A stretch of DNA of 27,272 bases from Clostridiales bacterium (GCA_004555155.1 SFJH01000033.1:1-27272); one strand, 5' to 3'. Numbered from the stretch's first letter, positions 7,134 to 16,207 are shown. Program-made: numbers and translations. Notes: generated by a model not told the origin, from the sequence alone.

Positions 7134-7598
7134 ATGGGCAGTGCAGAATTTTCCGGCAATTATGCGCATAACATTGACCCCAAAGGCCGCGCCACCATTC
7201 CATCGGCCTATCGCGAGGCGCTGGGCGAGAGTTTTACGCTGGGACTGAACAACCAGTTCAACGCCCTTGCGCTGTATCCCGAGCAGGAGTGGGCGCAGAT
7301 CAGCGAGCGGTTGAACCGCATCCCGGTCAGCGACGCCCGAGGCATGGCCTATGTGCGCCTGATCAAGGCGTTTTCCTATACCGACCAGCGGCTGGACGGA
7401 CAGGGACGGCTGCTGATACCGGGCACATTGCGCGAGAAGGTGGGCATGGACAGGGCGATTACGTTCGTGGGCGTCGGCCGCTTTCTGGAAATCTGGGATA
7501 CTGCGCGGTTCAACGAGTTCTGCGCCGTGTCCGAAGCGGATTTCGCGAACCTGATGGACTATGTGAACGATCGCTACTTTGGAACGACCGGAGAATGA
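7134..7598 (+). CDS. mraZ: Transcriptional regulator / division-cluster protein MraZ
   Basis: MraZ is a ring-forming DNA-binding protein that normally sits first in the dcw cluster and represses it. The product is 154 residues from the ATG at 7134. An in-frame ATG at 7119 is less likely because GGAGGTG (7121-7127) would lie downstream of it and is 6 bases before 7134. Two AbrB/SpoVT-like half-domains are visible: DPKGRATIPSAYREAL near the N-terminus and LDGQGRLLIPGTLREKVGM in the second half, the expected tandem DxxGR motifs. RsmH, its usual neighbour, is absent, and the next gene is ftsL, 31 bases on. Confidence 0.95.
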   Translation: MGSAEFSGNYAHNIDPKGRATIPSAYREALGESFTLGLNNQFNALALYPEQEWAQISERLNRIPVSDARGMAYVRLIKAFSYTDQRLDGQGRLLIPGTLREKVGMDRAITFVGVGRFLEIWDTARFNEFCAVSEADFANLMDYVNDRYFGTTGE

Positions 7599-7629
7599 CG
7601 TTCTAATGGGAAGGGCAGGGGAATAGAGT

Positions 7630-8001
7630 ATGGACAGAATGAGAGCGCGCCAGGGGCGCATACAGCGCGAGCAGAAGCTGACGCGCAGCCTGCTGGTTGC
7701 GGCGGCGGTGCTGCTCTTTGCAGGCTTGTTTGCCCAGATCGCCGTCCGGGCCCAGATCTCCGGACAGGCGAAGGAGCTGGCGGCGATCCAGGCGCGGATG
7801 CACGCGATGAGCGCGGACGCGGACAACCTGACGCTGTGCATCAACCAGCACCACGACCTGGAGTCCATTGGACGGCGCGCGATTGAAATGGGCATGCAGA
7901 TGCCGGGAGACGACCAGCTGCGGGTTCTGAACCTGCCGTTGGCCGGAGACACATCCACGCAGACCGTCGCCAATACCGACGGTGAGGAAATCAACGGCTA
8001 G
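7630..8001 (+). CDS. ftsL: Cell-division protein FtsL (FtsL/DivIC type)
   Basis: Small bitopic septal protein, 123 residues: a basic cytoplasmic tail (about 1-20), one membrane helix (about 21-39, LLVAAAVLLFAGLFAQIAV), then a predicted coiled coil (about 44-75, KELAAIQARM onward). The end of the coiled coil carries a segment like the family's IExxAREKLGM (here IGRRAIEMGMQMP). Sequence identity is low in this family, so the call rests on size, topology and position between mraZ and the division PBP. FtsL forms a complex with FtsQ/DivIB and DivIC and activates the FtsW-PBP pair. An AGGGG site lies about 8 bases upstream. Confidence 0.8.
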   Translation: MDRMRARQGRIQREQKLTRSLLVAAAVLLFAGLFAQIAVRAQISGQAKELAAIQARMHAMSADADNLTLCINQHHDLESIGRRAIEMGMQMPGDDQLRVLNLPLAGDTSTQTVANTDGEEING

Positions 8002-8013
8002 TATTTCCTGGGC

Positions 8014-8020
8014 GGGGAGG
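8014..8020 (+). promoter_or_regulatory. Ribosome binding site that questions the PBP start
   Basis: GGGGAGG ends only one base before the ATG at 8022, too close for normal initiation. The in-frame TTG at 8028 lies 7 bases downstream and has ideal spacing, so the true product may be two residues shorter. Confidence 0.5.
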
Positions 8021-8021
8021 G

Positions 8022-10151
8022 ATGCGCTTGGTTCTGACCGGGCCGGTCATCCGTCGCCGCCTTGCGCTATGTATGGCTATCTTTTTTGGCCTGTTCGTGG
8101 CGCTGGGCGCGCGGCTGTTCTATCTGCAGTGCATCGCAGCAGAGGATCTGCAGCGGCGCGCACAGGCACAATGGACGTCCGAGAGCATCATTCGCCCCAC
8201 GCGGGGAATGATTGTGGATCGGAACGGAGCGGTTCTGGCCCAGAGCGCAACGGCATATACCGTCTGCGCCAGCCCCAGGCAGGTGGCAGACGCCGAGCGC
8301 TTCGCGCAGCTCGTCGCGCCGGTGCTGGATCTGGAGCCGTCGGAGGTGGCCAAAAAGGTCGCCGACCGGAGCAAGGGCGGCGTGACGATCAAGCGGCAGA
8401 TTTCCCGCGAGGTCGCACAGCAGCTCAAGAGCATGCTGGCGGAGCACCGGGCGCAGGGCTCCGGGGCCCTCGACGGACTGTATCTGGAGGAAGAGAGCAA
8501 GCGGTATTATCCCATGGGCGCGTTTGCGTCCCAGCTGCTCGGCTTGACGACCATCGACGGCGTGGGTCAGGCGGGGCTGGAGAGCGCTCTGGACAGCTAT
8601 CTGTCCGGCAAGAGCGGCCGCGTGCTGGGCGAGATCGACGGCAAGGGCCGCGAACTGGCCTATGGCGCCAGCGAGTACATCGCTGCGGTGGACGGCGGCA
8701 CGGTTTCGCTGACCATCGACGCCTCCATCCAGAGCTTCTGCGAACAGGCGGCCCGGGAGGCGCTGAGCGTCAACAGCGCCAAGGCGGTTCGGGTTCTGGC
8801 CATGAATCCGAACACCGGCGAAATCCTCGCGATGGTCAGCAAGCCGGACTTCGATCTCAACGACCCGCCGCGCAGCGATGTGGCGCTTCTGACGGAGCTC
8901 ATGCGCAATCGCGTGGTGACGGACGCCTATGAGCCCGGATCCACTTTCAAGATTCTGACCGCCGCGGCGGCGCTGGATTCCGGCGTGGTGTCGGTGAAGG
9001 AGGGCTTTTATTGCTCCGGAGTGACGCACATCGACGGCAGCCGCGTGCGCTGCTGGGGCAAGCCGCACGGCGCGGAGACCTTTGCCGAGGCGCTGAAGAA
9101 TTCCTGCAATCCCGTTTTTGTGGAGATGGGACTGCGCCTGGGAACGGAGCGTTTCTACGACTATCTGGAGGCCTACGGCATCGGCAGCCCAACGGGCGTG
9201 GACATTCCGGGGGAGGCCGGCGGCATCGTGATTCCCCGGAGCGCTGTCAAGCGCGTCGATCTGGCGCGCATCGGCTTTGGCCAGTCCGTCGCGGTGACGC
9301 CGATTCAGCTGCTGACGGCGGCCTGCTCGGTGATCAACGGGGGCAGCCGCATGCAGCCGTATGTGATTCGCGAGATCACCGACGGCAATGGCACGGTGAT
9401 TGAGCGGGGCGAGCCGACGGTGGTGGCGAAGACGGTTTCCGGCGATACTTCCGCGACGATGCGCGCGCTGCTGGAGGACGTGGTTGCCACGGGCGGCGGC
9501 AAGAACGCCTACCTTCCCGGCTATCGCGTCGGTGGAAAGACCGGAACGGCGCAGGTGTATGTCGACGGCGTGGTCTCCAGCGACACGCACATCGGATCGT
9601 TCCTGGGATTTGCGCCCGCGGACGATCCGCAGATTGCCATTCTGGTAATTGTGGAAGAGGCGGACGTGGCCATCGATTTCGGTTCACAGACGGCCGCGCC
9701 GTTCGCCCGGGATATTCTGGAAAAATCGATGACCTATCTTGGCGTTGCGCCAAGGAGCAACGAAACGCCGGCGCCGGAGGTCAGCGTGCCGGATGTGAGC
9801 GGCATGACCGTGGAGGAGGCCGGAGAAGCGTTGAAGGCCTGCGGTCTGAGCTGCGTCATGGACGGCGCGGGATCGACGGTTGTCGGCCAGCTTCCCGCCG
9901 GCGGGGCGAGAATTTCCGAGGGATCTTTGGTTATGCTATATGTTGACAAAACGGTTCCCTTGGAGGATAATAGTAAGGTTCGAGTGCCAGACGTGACGGG
10001 AATGTCCGTGCTGGAGGCGAATAAGCTGCTTCGATCCTATGGCCTTGAGATGCAGATCGAGGGCAGCGGCATTGCGGTTTCGCAGAATCCCGCGCCCGAT
10101 GAAGAGGTGCTTCCGACCGCTGTGGTGGAGGTCGCCTTTGAAACGCCCTGA
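8022..10151 (+). CDS. ftsI: Septal penicillin-binding protein (class B transpeptidase) with two PASTA domains
   Basis: Monofunctional DD-transpeptidase that cross-links septal peptidoglycan as partner of FtsW. The 709 residues show a short cytoplasmic tail, a membrane anchor (about 14-36) and a dimerisation domain starting at RPTRGMIVDRNG. The transpeptidase motifs are STFK (Ser307 nucleophile, Lys310), SCN (361-363) and KTG (506-508). Two PASTA repeats follow (about 587-643 and 653-709, beginning VSVPDVSGM and VRVPDVTGM). In Bacillus subtilis this site holds pbpB (two PASTA) then spoVD (one PASTA); here a single gene stands between ftsL and murE, so it is the likely vegetative enzyme and a sporulation role cannot be assigned. 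The start is ATG 8022 or TTG 8028. Confidence 0.93.
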   Translation: MRLVLTGPVIRRRLALCMAIFFGLFVALGARLFYLQCIAAEDLQRRAQAQWTSESIIRPTRGMIVDRNGAVLAQSATAYTVCASPRQVADAERFAQLVAPVLDLEPSEVAKKVADRSKGGVTIKRQISREVAQQLKSMLAEHRAQGSGALDGLYLEEESKRYYPMGAFASQLLGLTTIDGVGQAGLESALDSYLSGKSGRVLGEIDGKGRELAYGASEYIAAVDGGTVSLTIDASIQSFCEQAAREALSVNSAKAVRVLAMNPNTGEILAMVSKPDFDLNDPPRSDVALLTELMRNRVVTDAYEPGSTFKILTAAAALDSGVVSVKEGFYCSGVTHIDGSRVRCWGKPHGAETFAEALKNSCNPVFVEMGLRLGTERFYDYLEAYGIGSPTGVDIPGEAGGIVIPRSAVKRVDLARIGFGQSVAVTPIQLLTAACSVINGGSRMQPYVIREITDGNGTVIERGEPTVVAKTVSGDTSATMRALLEDVVATGGGKNAYLPGYRVGGKTGTAQVYVDGVVSSDTHIGSFLGFAPADDPQIAILVIVEEADVAIDFGSQTAAPFARDILEKSMTYLGVAPRSNETPAPEVSVPDVSGMTVEEAGEALKACGLSCVMDGAGSTVVGQLPAGGARISEGSLVMLYVDKTVPLEDNSKVRVPDVTGMSVLEANKLLRSYGLEMQIEGSGIAVSQNPAPDEEVLPTAVVEVAFETP

Positions 10152-10187
10152 CAGCAGGGCAGAGATTAAAATACAGGGGGATGCCGA

Positions 10188-11645
10188 ATGAAGCTGAAAG
10201 CGCTGGTCGGGAATGTGCCCGGCAAGGTTCGCATGATCGGAAATGAGGAGACGGAGATCCTTTCACTGTGTTCAGATTCCAGAAGGGTGGAGCCGGGCGC
10301 ACTGTTTTTCTGTACGCCGGGCTTGAGAATGGACGCTCACGACTTTGCCCCGCAGGCGGTGGAGCGCGGCGCGGCGGCGCTGGTGGTGGAGCGTGAGCTG
10401 CCGCTTGACGTGCCGCAGGTGTTGGTGGAGGATGTGCGCATGGCCATCTCTTATATCGCTTCCGAGTTTTTCGGCAACCCTTCGCGGAAGCTGTTGCTGA
10501 TCGGCATCACGGGCACGAAGGGCAAGACGACCTCCAGCTTTCTGATCAAGTCCATCCTGGAGGAGGCCGGCAAGAAGACCGGCCTGATCGGTACCGTGTG
10601 TTCCATGATCGGCGAAGAGGTCATTCCCGCCAATCTCACCACGCCCGATCCTATCGTGACGCAGACGCTGCTGCACCGCATGGTGGAGGCGGGCTGCGAG
10701 TGCGTGGTGATGGAGGTTTCCGCCCATGCGCTGGCCATGCACCGGCTGGCGGGCGTGAAGTTCGACATCGGCGCGTTTACCAACTTCTCCCAGGATCATC
10801 TGGACTATTTCAAGGATATGGACGAGTACTTTGCGGCCAAGATGCGCTTCTTCGAACCTGAAATGGTGGAGAACATCGTCTATAACGTGGATGACGAGCG
10901 CGTGGCGGCGGGCATCCGCGCGCTGGGGCGCGAGGCCATGCGCATCGGCATCCGCGCGAGCAGCGACGTCTATGCCAATGACATCGAAATCTCCGAACGC
11001 GGATGTAGCTTCCTGATGACCTGGCACAAGCAGTTCCGCATCTCCATCTCGCTGAAGCTGGCGGGCATTTTCAATGTGTACAACGCGCTGCTGGCCGCAG
11101 GCGTCTGCATCTGTGCGGGAATTGGCCCCGAGGCCATTCGGCGCGGACTGGAGGACGTGCGCGCCGTGCCCGGCAGAATCGAGCTGCTGGAGACCGGCAC
11201 GCCCTATCGCGTGATTCTGGATTATGCGCATTCGCCGGACAGCCTGGAAAACATCCTCAAGGCGGTGCGCCAGACGACGCGCGGCCGGATGATCGCGCTG
11301 TTTGGCTGCGGCGGCAACCGCGATGCGGCGAAGCGCCCCATCATGGGCGAGATCGCCGGAGAGCTGGCGGATTTCTGCGTGCTGACCAGCGATAATCCGC
11401 GGAATGAGGATCCCATGGCCATCCTTGGGGAGATCGAGGAGGGAATCCGCCACACGGGCTGTGAATACGTGGTGATCGAGAATCGCCGCGAAGCGATCCG
11501 CTATGCTCTGAAGCTGGCGCAGCCCAGCGACGTGATCGTACTGGCCGGAAAGGGCCACGAAACCTATCAGGAAATCTGCGGCGTAAAGCATCCGTTCGAC
11601 GAAAAGATCGTCGTGGCAGAGCTTCTGGCAGAGCTGGCAGATTGA
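10188..11645 (+). CDS. murE: UDP-MurNAc-L-Ala-D-Glu:meso-diaminopimelate ligase MurE
   Basis: Cytoplasmic ATP-dependent ligase adding the third residue of the peptidoglycan stem peptide, 485 residues, normal length. An N-terminal UDP-binding domain includes SDSRRVEPGALFFC. The central ATPase domain has the P-loop GTKGKTT (109-115), SAHAL and the probable carbamylated lysine K219 (AAKMRFF). In the C-terminal domain DNPRNEDP begins at 402. The DNPR motif marks meso-diaminopimelate-adding MurE rather than the lysine type, so the wall is predicted to be DAP-type. GGGGG (10176-10180) precedes the ATG. Normally murF follows; here mraY follows directly. Confidence 0.96.
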   Translation: MKLKALVGNVPGKVRMIGNEETEILSLCSDSRRVEPGALFFCTPGLRMDAHDFAPQAVERGAAALVVERELPLDVPQVLVEDVRMAISYIASEFFGNPSRKLLLIGITGTKGKTTSSFLIKSILEEAGKKTGLIGTVCSMIGEEVIPANLTTPDPIVTQTLLHRMVEAGCECVVMEVSAHALAMHRLAGVKFDIGAFTNFSQDHLDYFKDMDEYFAAKMRFFEPEMVENIVYNVDDERVAAGIRALGREAMRIGIRASSDVYANDIEISERGCSFLMTWHKQFRISISLKLAGIFNVYNALLAAGVCICAGIGPEAIRRGLEDVRAVPGRIELLETGTPYRVILDYAHSPDSLENILKAVRQTTRGRMIALFGCGGNRDAAKRPIMGEIAGELADFCVLTSDNPRNEDPMAILGEIEEGIRHTGCEYVVIENRREAIRYALKLAQPSDVIVLAGKGHETYQEICGVKHPFDEKIVVAELLAELAD

Positions 11646-11678
11646 CGCGCAGAGCGCACATTATGGAGGGAACAGAAG

Positions 11679-12686
11679 ATGCAGAGATTCATTTGGACGA
11701 TTCTGGCTTCGTTTGTGATTGCGATGGTCATCGGACCTTTCATCATCACCTGGCTGAAGAAACTGAAGTTCGGCCAGACGATTTATGAACTCGGCCCGCA
11801 GAGCCATCAGAAGAAGCAGGGCACAGCCACCATGGGCGGCGTCATCTTTGCCATTGCGGCACCGGTGGCAGCGCTGGTGTTTTCGTACAAGGATTCCAGG
11901 TTTGATTTTCTGCTGATTGCGCTGGTGTGCGCGCTGGGATTTGGCGCGGTCGGTTTTGTGGACGACTTTATCAAGGTCAAGCTCAAGCGCTCGCTGGGAC
12001 TGACTCCGATGCAGAAGATCATTCCGCAGATCGTGCTGTCGGTGATCGTGGCCTTCTGGGCGTACTTTCATCCGGAGATCGGGCCCAACCTCACGGTGCC
12101 CTTCGTGAATGTCGAATGGAATCTGGGCTGGTTCTACATTCCGGTGATGGTGTTCGTGCTGGTGGGCACGGTGAACTCCGCCAATCTGCTGGACGGCATG
12201 GACGGATTGCTGGGCGGCTGCTCGCTGTTCGACTTCGCTACCATGGCGCTGATCTGTCTGGCACTGGCGGCGGGTGCGGAGGATCCCTCCAATCTGCTGA
12301 ATGTGGCGATTTTTGCCGGCGCGATGGTCGGCGCGCTGATGGGCTTCCTGCGCTTCAACGCCAATCCGGCGCGCGTGTTCATGGGCGACGTCGGCTCGTT
12401 CTTCATCGGCGGCGCGCTGGTGGGTATCTGCGTCGTGACGCGGCTTTCGCTGCTGCTGCCGCTGATTGCGCTGGCGATGATGATGTCCAGCATCTCCGAC
12501 ATCATCCAGATTTCCTATTTCAAGTACACCCGCATCAAGACCGGCACCGGCAAGCGCGTCTTCCGGATGGCGCCCATGCACTACCACTTTGAACTGGGCG
12601 GCATGCCGGAAACCCAGGTGGTGGCGATGTACTATATCGTCACGGTGGTGATGTGCCTGGTGGCGCTGCTGGGCTTTGTGGCATAA
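11679..12686 (+). CDS. mraY: Phospho-MurNAc-pentapeptide transferase MraY
   Basis: Integral membrane enzyme that transfers phospho-MurNAc-pentapeptide from UDP to undecaprenyl phosphate, forming lipid I. The 335 residues contain about ten hydrophobic segments. Family signatures are intact: TMGGVIFAIA near 51, the acidic pair in VDDFIKVKLKRSLGL (D95, D96), NLLDGMDGL (169-177), FMGDVGS with D237, and the histidine motif APMHYHFELGG (H301, H303). GGAGGG at 11665-11670 lies 8 bases before the ATG. Confidence 0.97.
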   Translation: MQRFIWTILASFVIAMVIGPFIITWLKKLKFGQTIYELGPQSHQKKQGTATMGGVIFAIAAPVAALVFSYKDSRFDFLLIALVCALGFGAVGFVDDFIKVKLKRSLGLTPMQKIIPQIVLSVIVAFWAYFHPEIGPNLTVPFVNVEWNLGWFYIPVMVFVLVGTVNSANLLDGMDGLLGGCSLFDFATMALICLALAAGAEDPSNLLNVAIFAGAMVGALMGFLRFNANPARVFMGDVGSFFIGGALVGICVVTRLSLLLPLIALAMMMSSISDIIQISYFKYTRIKTGTGKRVFRMAPMHYHFELGGMPETQVVAMYYIVTVVMCLVALLGFVA

Positions 12687-12705
12687 AACAGAAAACGACG
12701 TCTCG

Positions 12706-12727
12706 GGTGGTTGTACGCGCAACCACC
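12706..12727 (+). other. Hairpin between mraY and murD
   Basis: GGTGGTTG (12706-12713) and CAACCACC (12720-12727) form a perfect 8-base-pair stem with a 6-base loop. No T-run follows, so it is probably not a terminator. The mraY-murD gap of 81 bases is the largest inside the cluster; a processing or attenuation role is possible but inferred. Confidence 0.45.
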
Positions 12728-12751
12728 TGTAATTCATCCAAGAATCCATCC

Positions 12752-12760
12752 GGGGGAGGA
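12752..12760 (+). promoter_or_regulatory. Ribosome binding site fixing a TTG start for murD
   Basis: GGGGGAGGA lies about 8 bases before TTG 12768. No ATG is suitably placed; a GTG two codons later is the only near alternative. The open frame upstream of this site is unlikely to be translated. Confidence 0.75.
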
Positions 12761-12767
12761 AAAGAAG

Positions 12768-14138
12768 TTGAACGTGAAGAAGGCTATGGTGTTGGGCATG
12801 GCCCGCAGCGGAATTGCGGCGGCAAAGCTGCTGCAGCTGCGCGGCGCGGAGGTCTGGGTCTGCGATATGAAAAAGAAGGAGGACTTCCACGGCGCACTGG
12901 ACGAGCTGGAGAGAAACGGCGCGCACCTGCTGCTGGAGGAGAAGCATCCGGAGGAGCACCTCGAGGGGCTCGATCTGCTGGTGGTCAGTCCGGGCATCCG
13001 CATCGAGCACCCCGCCATTGCGCGCGCGCAGGCGATGGGAATAGAGGTGGTCGGCGAGATCGAGTACGCCTATCGGGAGTCCACCGGCCTGCTGCTGGCC
13101 GTGACAGGCACCAACGGCAAGACCACCACGGTTACGCTGGTGGGCGAGATCTTCAAAAATGCAGGGCGCACCACCCATGTCGTCGGCAATATCGGCACGC
13201 CCTATTCCGGCGCGGTGCCTCAAATGCGCCCGGGCGACGTGACCGTCTGCGAGATTTCCTCGTTCATGATGGAGACCTCCGGCAAGTTCCATCCCACCGT
13301 GTCTGCGGTGCTGAACATCTCCGAGGATCACATGGATCGCCATCACACCATGGAGCGGTATGTGCAGCTCAAGGAGCGCATCTTTGAGAACAGCGGCGCG
13401 GAGGATTATGTGGTTCTGAACTACGACGATCCGGTTACCCGCGACATGGCGAACCGCGCGAAGTGCAGGGTAGTCTGGTTTTCATCGCGCAATCCGGTGC
13501 CCTACGGCGCGTTTGTCCGCGAAGGCCAGGTGGTGTTCGGCACGCCGGACGACTTCCGCGCGATTTGTGCGGCGGATGAGATTTACATTCCCGGAGAGCA
13601 CAATCTGAAGAACGCGCTGGCTGCGGCGGCGATGGCGACGGTGATGGGCATTCCCGCGCCGGTGATCCGCCATACGCTGCGCACCTTCCAGGGCGTCGAG
13701 CACCGCATCGAGTTCGTGCGTGAGCTGGACGGCGTGCGCTTCATCAACGATTCCAAGGGCACCAATGTGGATTCCACCATCCAGGCGGTGCGGGCCATGA
13801 AGCAGCCCACCGTGCTGATCCTCGGCGGATATGACAAGCACTGCGACTTCACGCCGCTGGTGGAGATCATCAAGGAGAATCCCATCGAGAAGATCGTGCT
13901 GATCGGCGCGACGGCCAATCAGATCGCCGGAACGCTGGACAAGTGCGGCTATACGGCCTACGAGCACTGCGGCACGGATTTCGAGGGCGCGATTCGTCGC
14001 TGCTTTGAGCTGGCCGGGCCGGGCTGGAATGTGCTGTTCTCGCCCAGCTGCGCGAGCTTCGACATGTTTACCGACTACGAATCCCGCGGACGCATCTTCA
14101 AAGAGATCGTCGCGCGGCTGGAGAGCAAGCAAGGTTGA
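12768..14138 (+). CDS. murD: UDP-MurNAc-L-alanine:D-glutamate ligase MurD
   Basis: Cytoplasmic Mur ligase adding D-glutamate as second residue of the stem peptide. From TTG 12768 the product is 456 residues, the usual MurD size. An N-terminal Rossmann-like domain opens with KKAMVLGMARSG. The P-loop is GTNGKTTT (from 114), followed by VGNIGTPYSGAV and SSFMMET. The probable carbamylated lysine is K202, and NDSKGTN (327-333) and SPSCASFDMF near the C-terminus are MurD signatures. The stop codon overlaps the ftsW start by one base, which implies translational coupling. Confidence 0.96.
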   Translation: MNVKKAMVLGMARSGIAAAKLLQLRGAEVWVCDMKKKEDFHGALDELERNGAHLLLEEKHPEEHLEGLDLLVVSPGIRIEHPAIARAQAMGIEVVGEIEYAYRESTGLLLAVTGTNGKTTTVTLVGEIFKNAGRTTHVVGNIGTPYSGAVPQMRPGDVTVCEISSFMMETSGKFHPTVSAVLNISEDHMDRHHTMERYVQLKERIFENSGAEDYVVLNYDDPVTRDMANRAKCRVVWFSSRNPVPYGAFVREGQVVFGTPDDFRAICAADEIYIPGEHNLKNALAAAAMATVMGIPAPVIRHTLRTFQGVEHRIEFVRELDGVRFINDSKGTNVDSTIQAVRAMKQPTVLILGGYDKHCDFTPLVEIIKENPIEKIVLIGATANQIAGTLDKCGYTAYEHCGTDFEGAIRRCFELAGPGWNVLFSPSCASFDMFTDYESRGRIFKEIVARLESKQG

Positions 14139-15292
14139 TGCTGCGTCCCGAGACCGGGGCGAAGGATGCGCGCCGGAGTGCGCGCAGAAGAAGCCGGATC
14201 GCGCGCGTTGACCGCGGGTTGATCGTGACGTTTTTACTGCTGCTGGCCTCCGGGCTGGTGGTGCTGTACGCAGCCAGCTATTACAACGCGCAGGATTCGG
14301 GAAGCTCGCTGTCCGAGGTGATATCCCAGCTGCTGGGCATTGCCGTCGGACTGGCGGGCATGGCGCTGGTATTGCAGATCGACTATCGGATGCTGAAGAA
14401 GGCGGAGATCTGCATACCGCTGCTTGCGGTCAGCTTTGTGCTGCTGATTCTGGTGGCCATTCCCGGCGTCGGCAGGATGCTCAACGGCTCCAGACGTTGG
14501 CTCCGGTTGGGGCCGGTCAGCTTCCAGCCGTCGGAGCTGGCGAAGTATGCCGCGATACTGTTTCTGGCCCGGGCGCTGAGCATGAAGAGCCGCGACCTCA
14601 GCAGGTTTTTCACGGGACTCGTGCCGCTGTTCATCATCCCCGGCGCGATGTTTCTGCTGATCCTGATGCAGCCGAACCTGTCCACGGCGGGCAGCATCCT
14701 GATCGTCTCCGCGGTGATGGTGATGATCGCCGGCGCGCGGTGGCGTCATTTGGGTCTGGTGGGCGCGGCCGGAATGGCATTGGGAACGTTTTACGCCATG
14801 TCGGAGGACTATCGCCGGGCGCGGCTGATGTCCTTCAGAAATCCCTTTGACTACATGACCAATGAGGGCTATCAGCTCTCACAGTCGCTGCTTGCCTTTG
14901 GCTCCGGCGGACTGTTCGGCATGGGCCTGGGCATGGGCCGGCAGAAGTATGCGTTTCTGCCCTATCCGGAGTCGGACTTCATCTTTGCGGTGGTGGGCGA
15001 GGATCTGGGGCTGATGGGCTGCGTCTCGGTGCTGACGCTGTTTGCGGCGTTCATCTTCTTCGGGCTGAGGGTGGCGATTCGCTGCGAGGATCGCTTCGGA
15101 AGCCTGCTGGCGGGCGGAATCACCTGCATGATCGGCGTGCAGTGCGCGCTGAACGTGGCGGTGGTCATTGGGATGATGCCCACCACCGGACTGCCGCTGC
15201 CATTCTTCAGCGCGGGCGGTACGTCCATTTCCATACTGATGTGCGCGGTTGCCGTGCTGATGAACATCTCCGCGTCGGAGAGCCCGGAATGA
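14138..15292 (+). CDS. ftsW: Septal peptidoglycan glycosyltransferase FtsW (SEDS family)
   Basis: Polytopic membrane polymerase that elongates glycan strands from lipid II at the septum with the neighbouring PBP. The product is 384 residues from ATG 14138, which overlaps the murD TGA (TGATG); a TTG one codon earlier is possible. A basic N-terminus (ARRSARRRSRIARVDRG) precedes about ten hydrophobic segments. SEDS signatures are intact: GSRRWLRLGPVSFQPSELAK, FRNPFDYMTNEGYQLSQS, LPYPESDFIFAVVGEDLGL and GLPLPFFSAGGTS. There is no strong ribosome binding site, in line with coupling to murD. murG, which usually follows, is missing, and ftsQ comes 12 bases later. RodA and SpoVE share the fold, but position favours FtsW. 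Confidence 0.95.
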   Translation: MLRPETGAKDARRSARRRSRIARVDRGLIVTFLLLLASGLVVLYAASYYNAQDSGSSLSEVISQLLGIAVGLAGMALVLQIDYRMLKKAEICIPLLAVSFVLLILVAIPGVGRMLNGSRRWLRLGPVSFQPSELAKYAAILFLARALSMKSRDLSRFFTGLVPLFIIPGAMFLLILMQPNLSTAGSILIVSAVMVMIAGARWRHLGLVGAAGMALGTFYAMSEDYRRARLMSFRNPFDYMTNEGYQLSQSLLAFGSGGLFGMGLGMGRQKYAFLPYPESDFIFAVVGEDLGLMGCVSVLTLFAAFIFFGLRVAIRCEDRFGSLLAGGITCMIGVQCALNVAVVIGMMPTTGLPLPFFSAGGTSISILMCAVAVLMNISASESPE

Positions 15293-15304
15293 GAGGAGGA
15301 GCCT

Positions 15305-16027
15305 ATGCGCCGCACTTCCAAAAGAATGGTGGTTCTGATTCCTATAGCGCTGGCGCTGCTGACCGTTATAGCGGCCCTTGTATGGTTCAGGATGTTCGTC
15401 GTTCGCAATGTGGTCATTGACGGCGCGGCGGACATTCCCCAGGAGGAGGTCATCCGCGCTTCAAGGATCGCCTTCGGCGAGCACATCACCGGCGTGGAGG
15501 AGGCCCGGGTGCGGGCAAACCTGGAAAGCACGGGGATTTACGCGCTGGACGGCGTCGACGTGCGCTATCCGAACACGGTGATTCTGCACGTGCGGCGGCG
15601 AACGCGGGACGCAACGCTGCTCAACGGGGGACAGTATCTGTCGATGGACTCCGACGGCTATGTCATCGAAGTGTCCGCGACGCTTCCGGAAGACAGCGGC
15701 GTGTACGTCTACGGACTCAGCGCCACGTCCTATCGAATCGGCAGCAGAATCGTCGCGCCGGAGGACCGGCTGCTGGCGATGAAGCAGGTGCTGGATGCGC
15801 TGAGGGAACAGAACGCCATGGAGTACGTGTCCGATCTGGATCTGTCCGATGTGACGCAGCTCCGGGTCACCACCCGAACCGGTCTGCGCGTGCTGCTGGG
15901 CGATTCCCGGAACATGAGCGACAAGGCGCTCTGGCTCCGCGCGGCGGTGAGCGACCTGGAGTCGCGCGGCGAAACCCGCGGAACGCTGGATATTTCCAGC
16001 GGCGCTCAGGCGGATTATATGCCATAA
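15305..16027 (+). CDS. ftsQ: Cell-division protein FtsQ/DivIB
   Basis: Bitopic membrane protein of 240 residues that joins FtsL/DivIC in the complex controlling septal wall synthesis. A short basic tail (MRRTSKR) is followed by a membrane helix (about 8-32) and a POTRA domain starting FVVRNVVIDGAADIPQEEVIRAS. After it, LESTGIYALDGVDVRYPNTVILHVRRR is typical of DivIB/FtsQ. The distal part is poorly conserved, as usual. GAGGAGG precedes the ATG. It is the last gene of this transcription block: a hairpin follows 8 bases after its stop. Confidence 0.88.
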   Translation: MRRTSKRMVVLIPIALALLTVIAALVWFRMFVVRNVVIDGAADIPQEEVIRASRIAFGEHITGVEEARVRANLESTGIYALDGVDVRYPNTVILHVRRRTRDATLLNGGQYLSMDSDGYVIEVSATLPEDSGVYVYGLSATSYRIGSRIVAPEDRLLAMKQVLDALREQNAMEYVSDLDLSDVTQLRVTTRTGLRVLLGDSRNMSDKALWLRAAVSDLESRGETRGTLDISSGAQADYMP

Positions 16028-16034
16028 TCATGCA

Positions 16035-16060
16035 GGCGGCGATGCGAATCGCCGCCTTTG
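16035..16060 (+). terminator. Terminator hairpin after ftsQ
   Basis: GGCGGCGAT (16035-16043), loop GCGA, ATCGCCGCC (16048-16056), then TTTG. The stem is perfect and very G+C-rich but the T-run is only three bases, so termination may be partial. Confidence 0.65.
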
Positions 16061-16178
16061 CCATTGGGAAAAATAAAGAACACATTATGGAATTAACGGG
16101 ACCTGTGACGGGTTCTGGCCTAGAATTTGAAAGTATTTTGACATATTCCGAAAACCGCTTTTTTTGGGCATTTCTGAT

Positions 16179-16207
16179 TTGCATCTGCCTGAAAATCCAT
16201 GTATAAT
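16179..16207 (+). promoter_or_regulatory. Promoter of the ftsA-ftsZ operon
   Basis: TTGCAT (16179-16184) and TATAAT (16202-16207) are separated by 17 bases in an AT-rich gap. A TTGACA at 16138-16143 has no partner -10. Transcription should begin near 16214, leaving a leader of about 50 bases. Confidence 0.8.

Noticed and set aside
12711..12767. Longer murD N-terminus beginning at TTG 12711
   Set aside because: It would start inside the hairpin loop region with no ribosome binding site. GGGGGAGGA before TTG 12768 and the family's N-terminus favour the shorter form.
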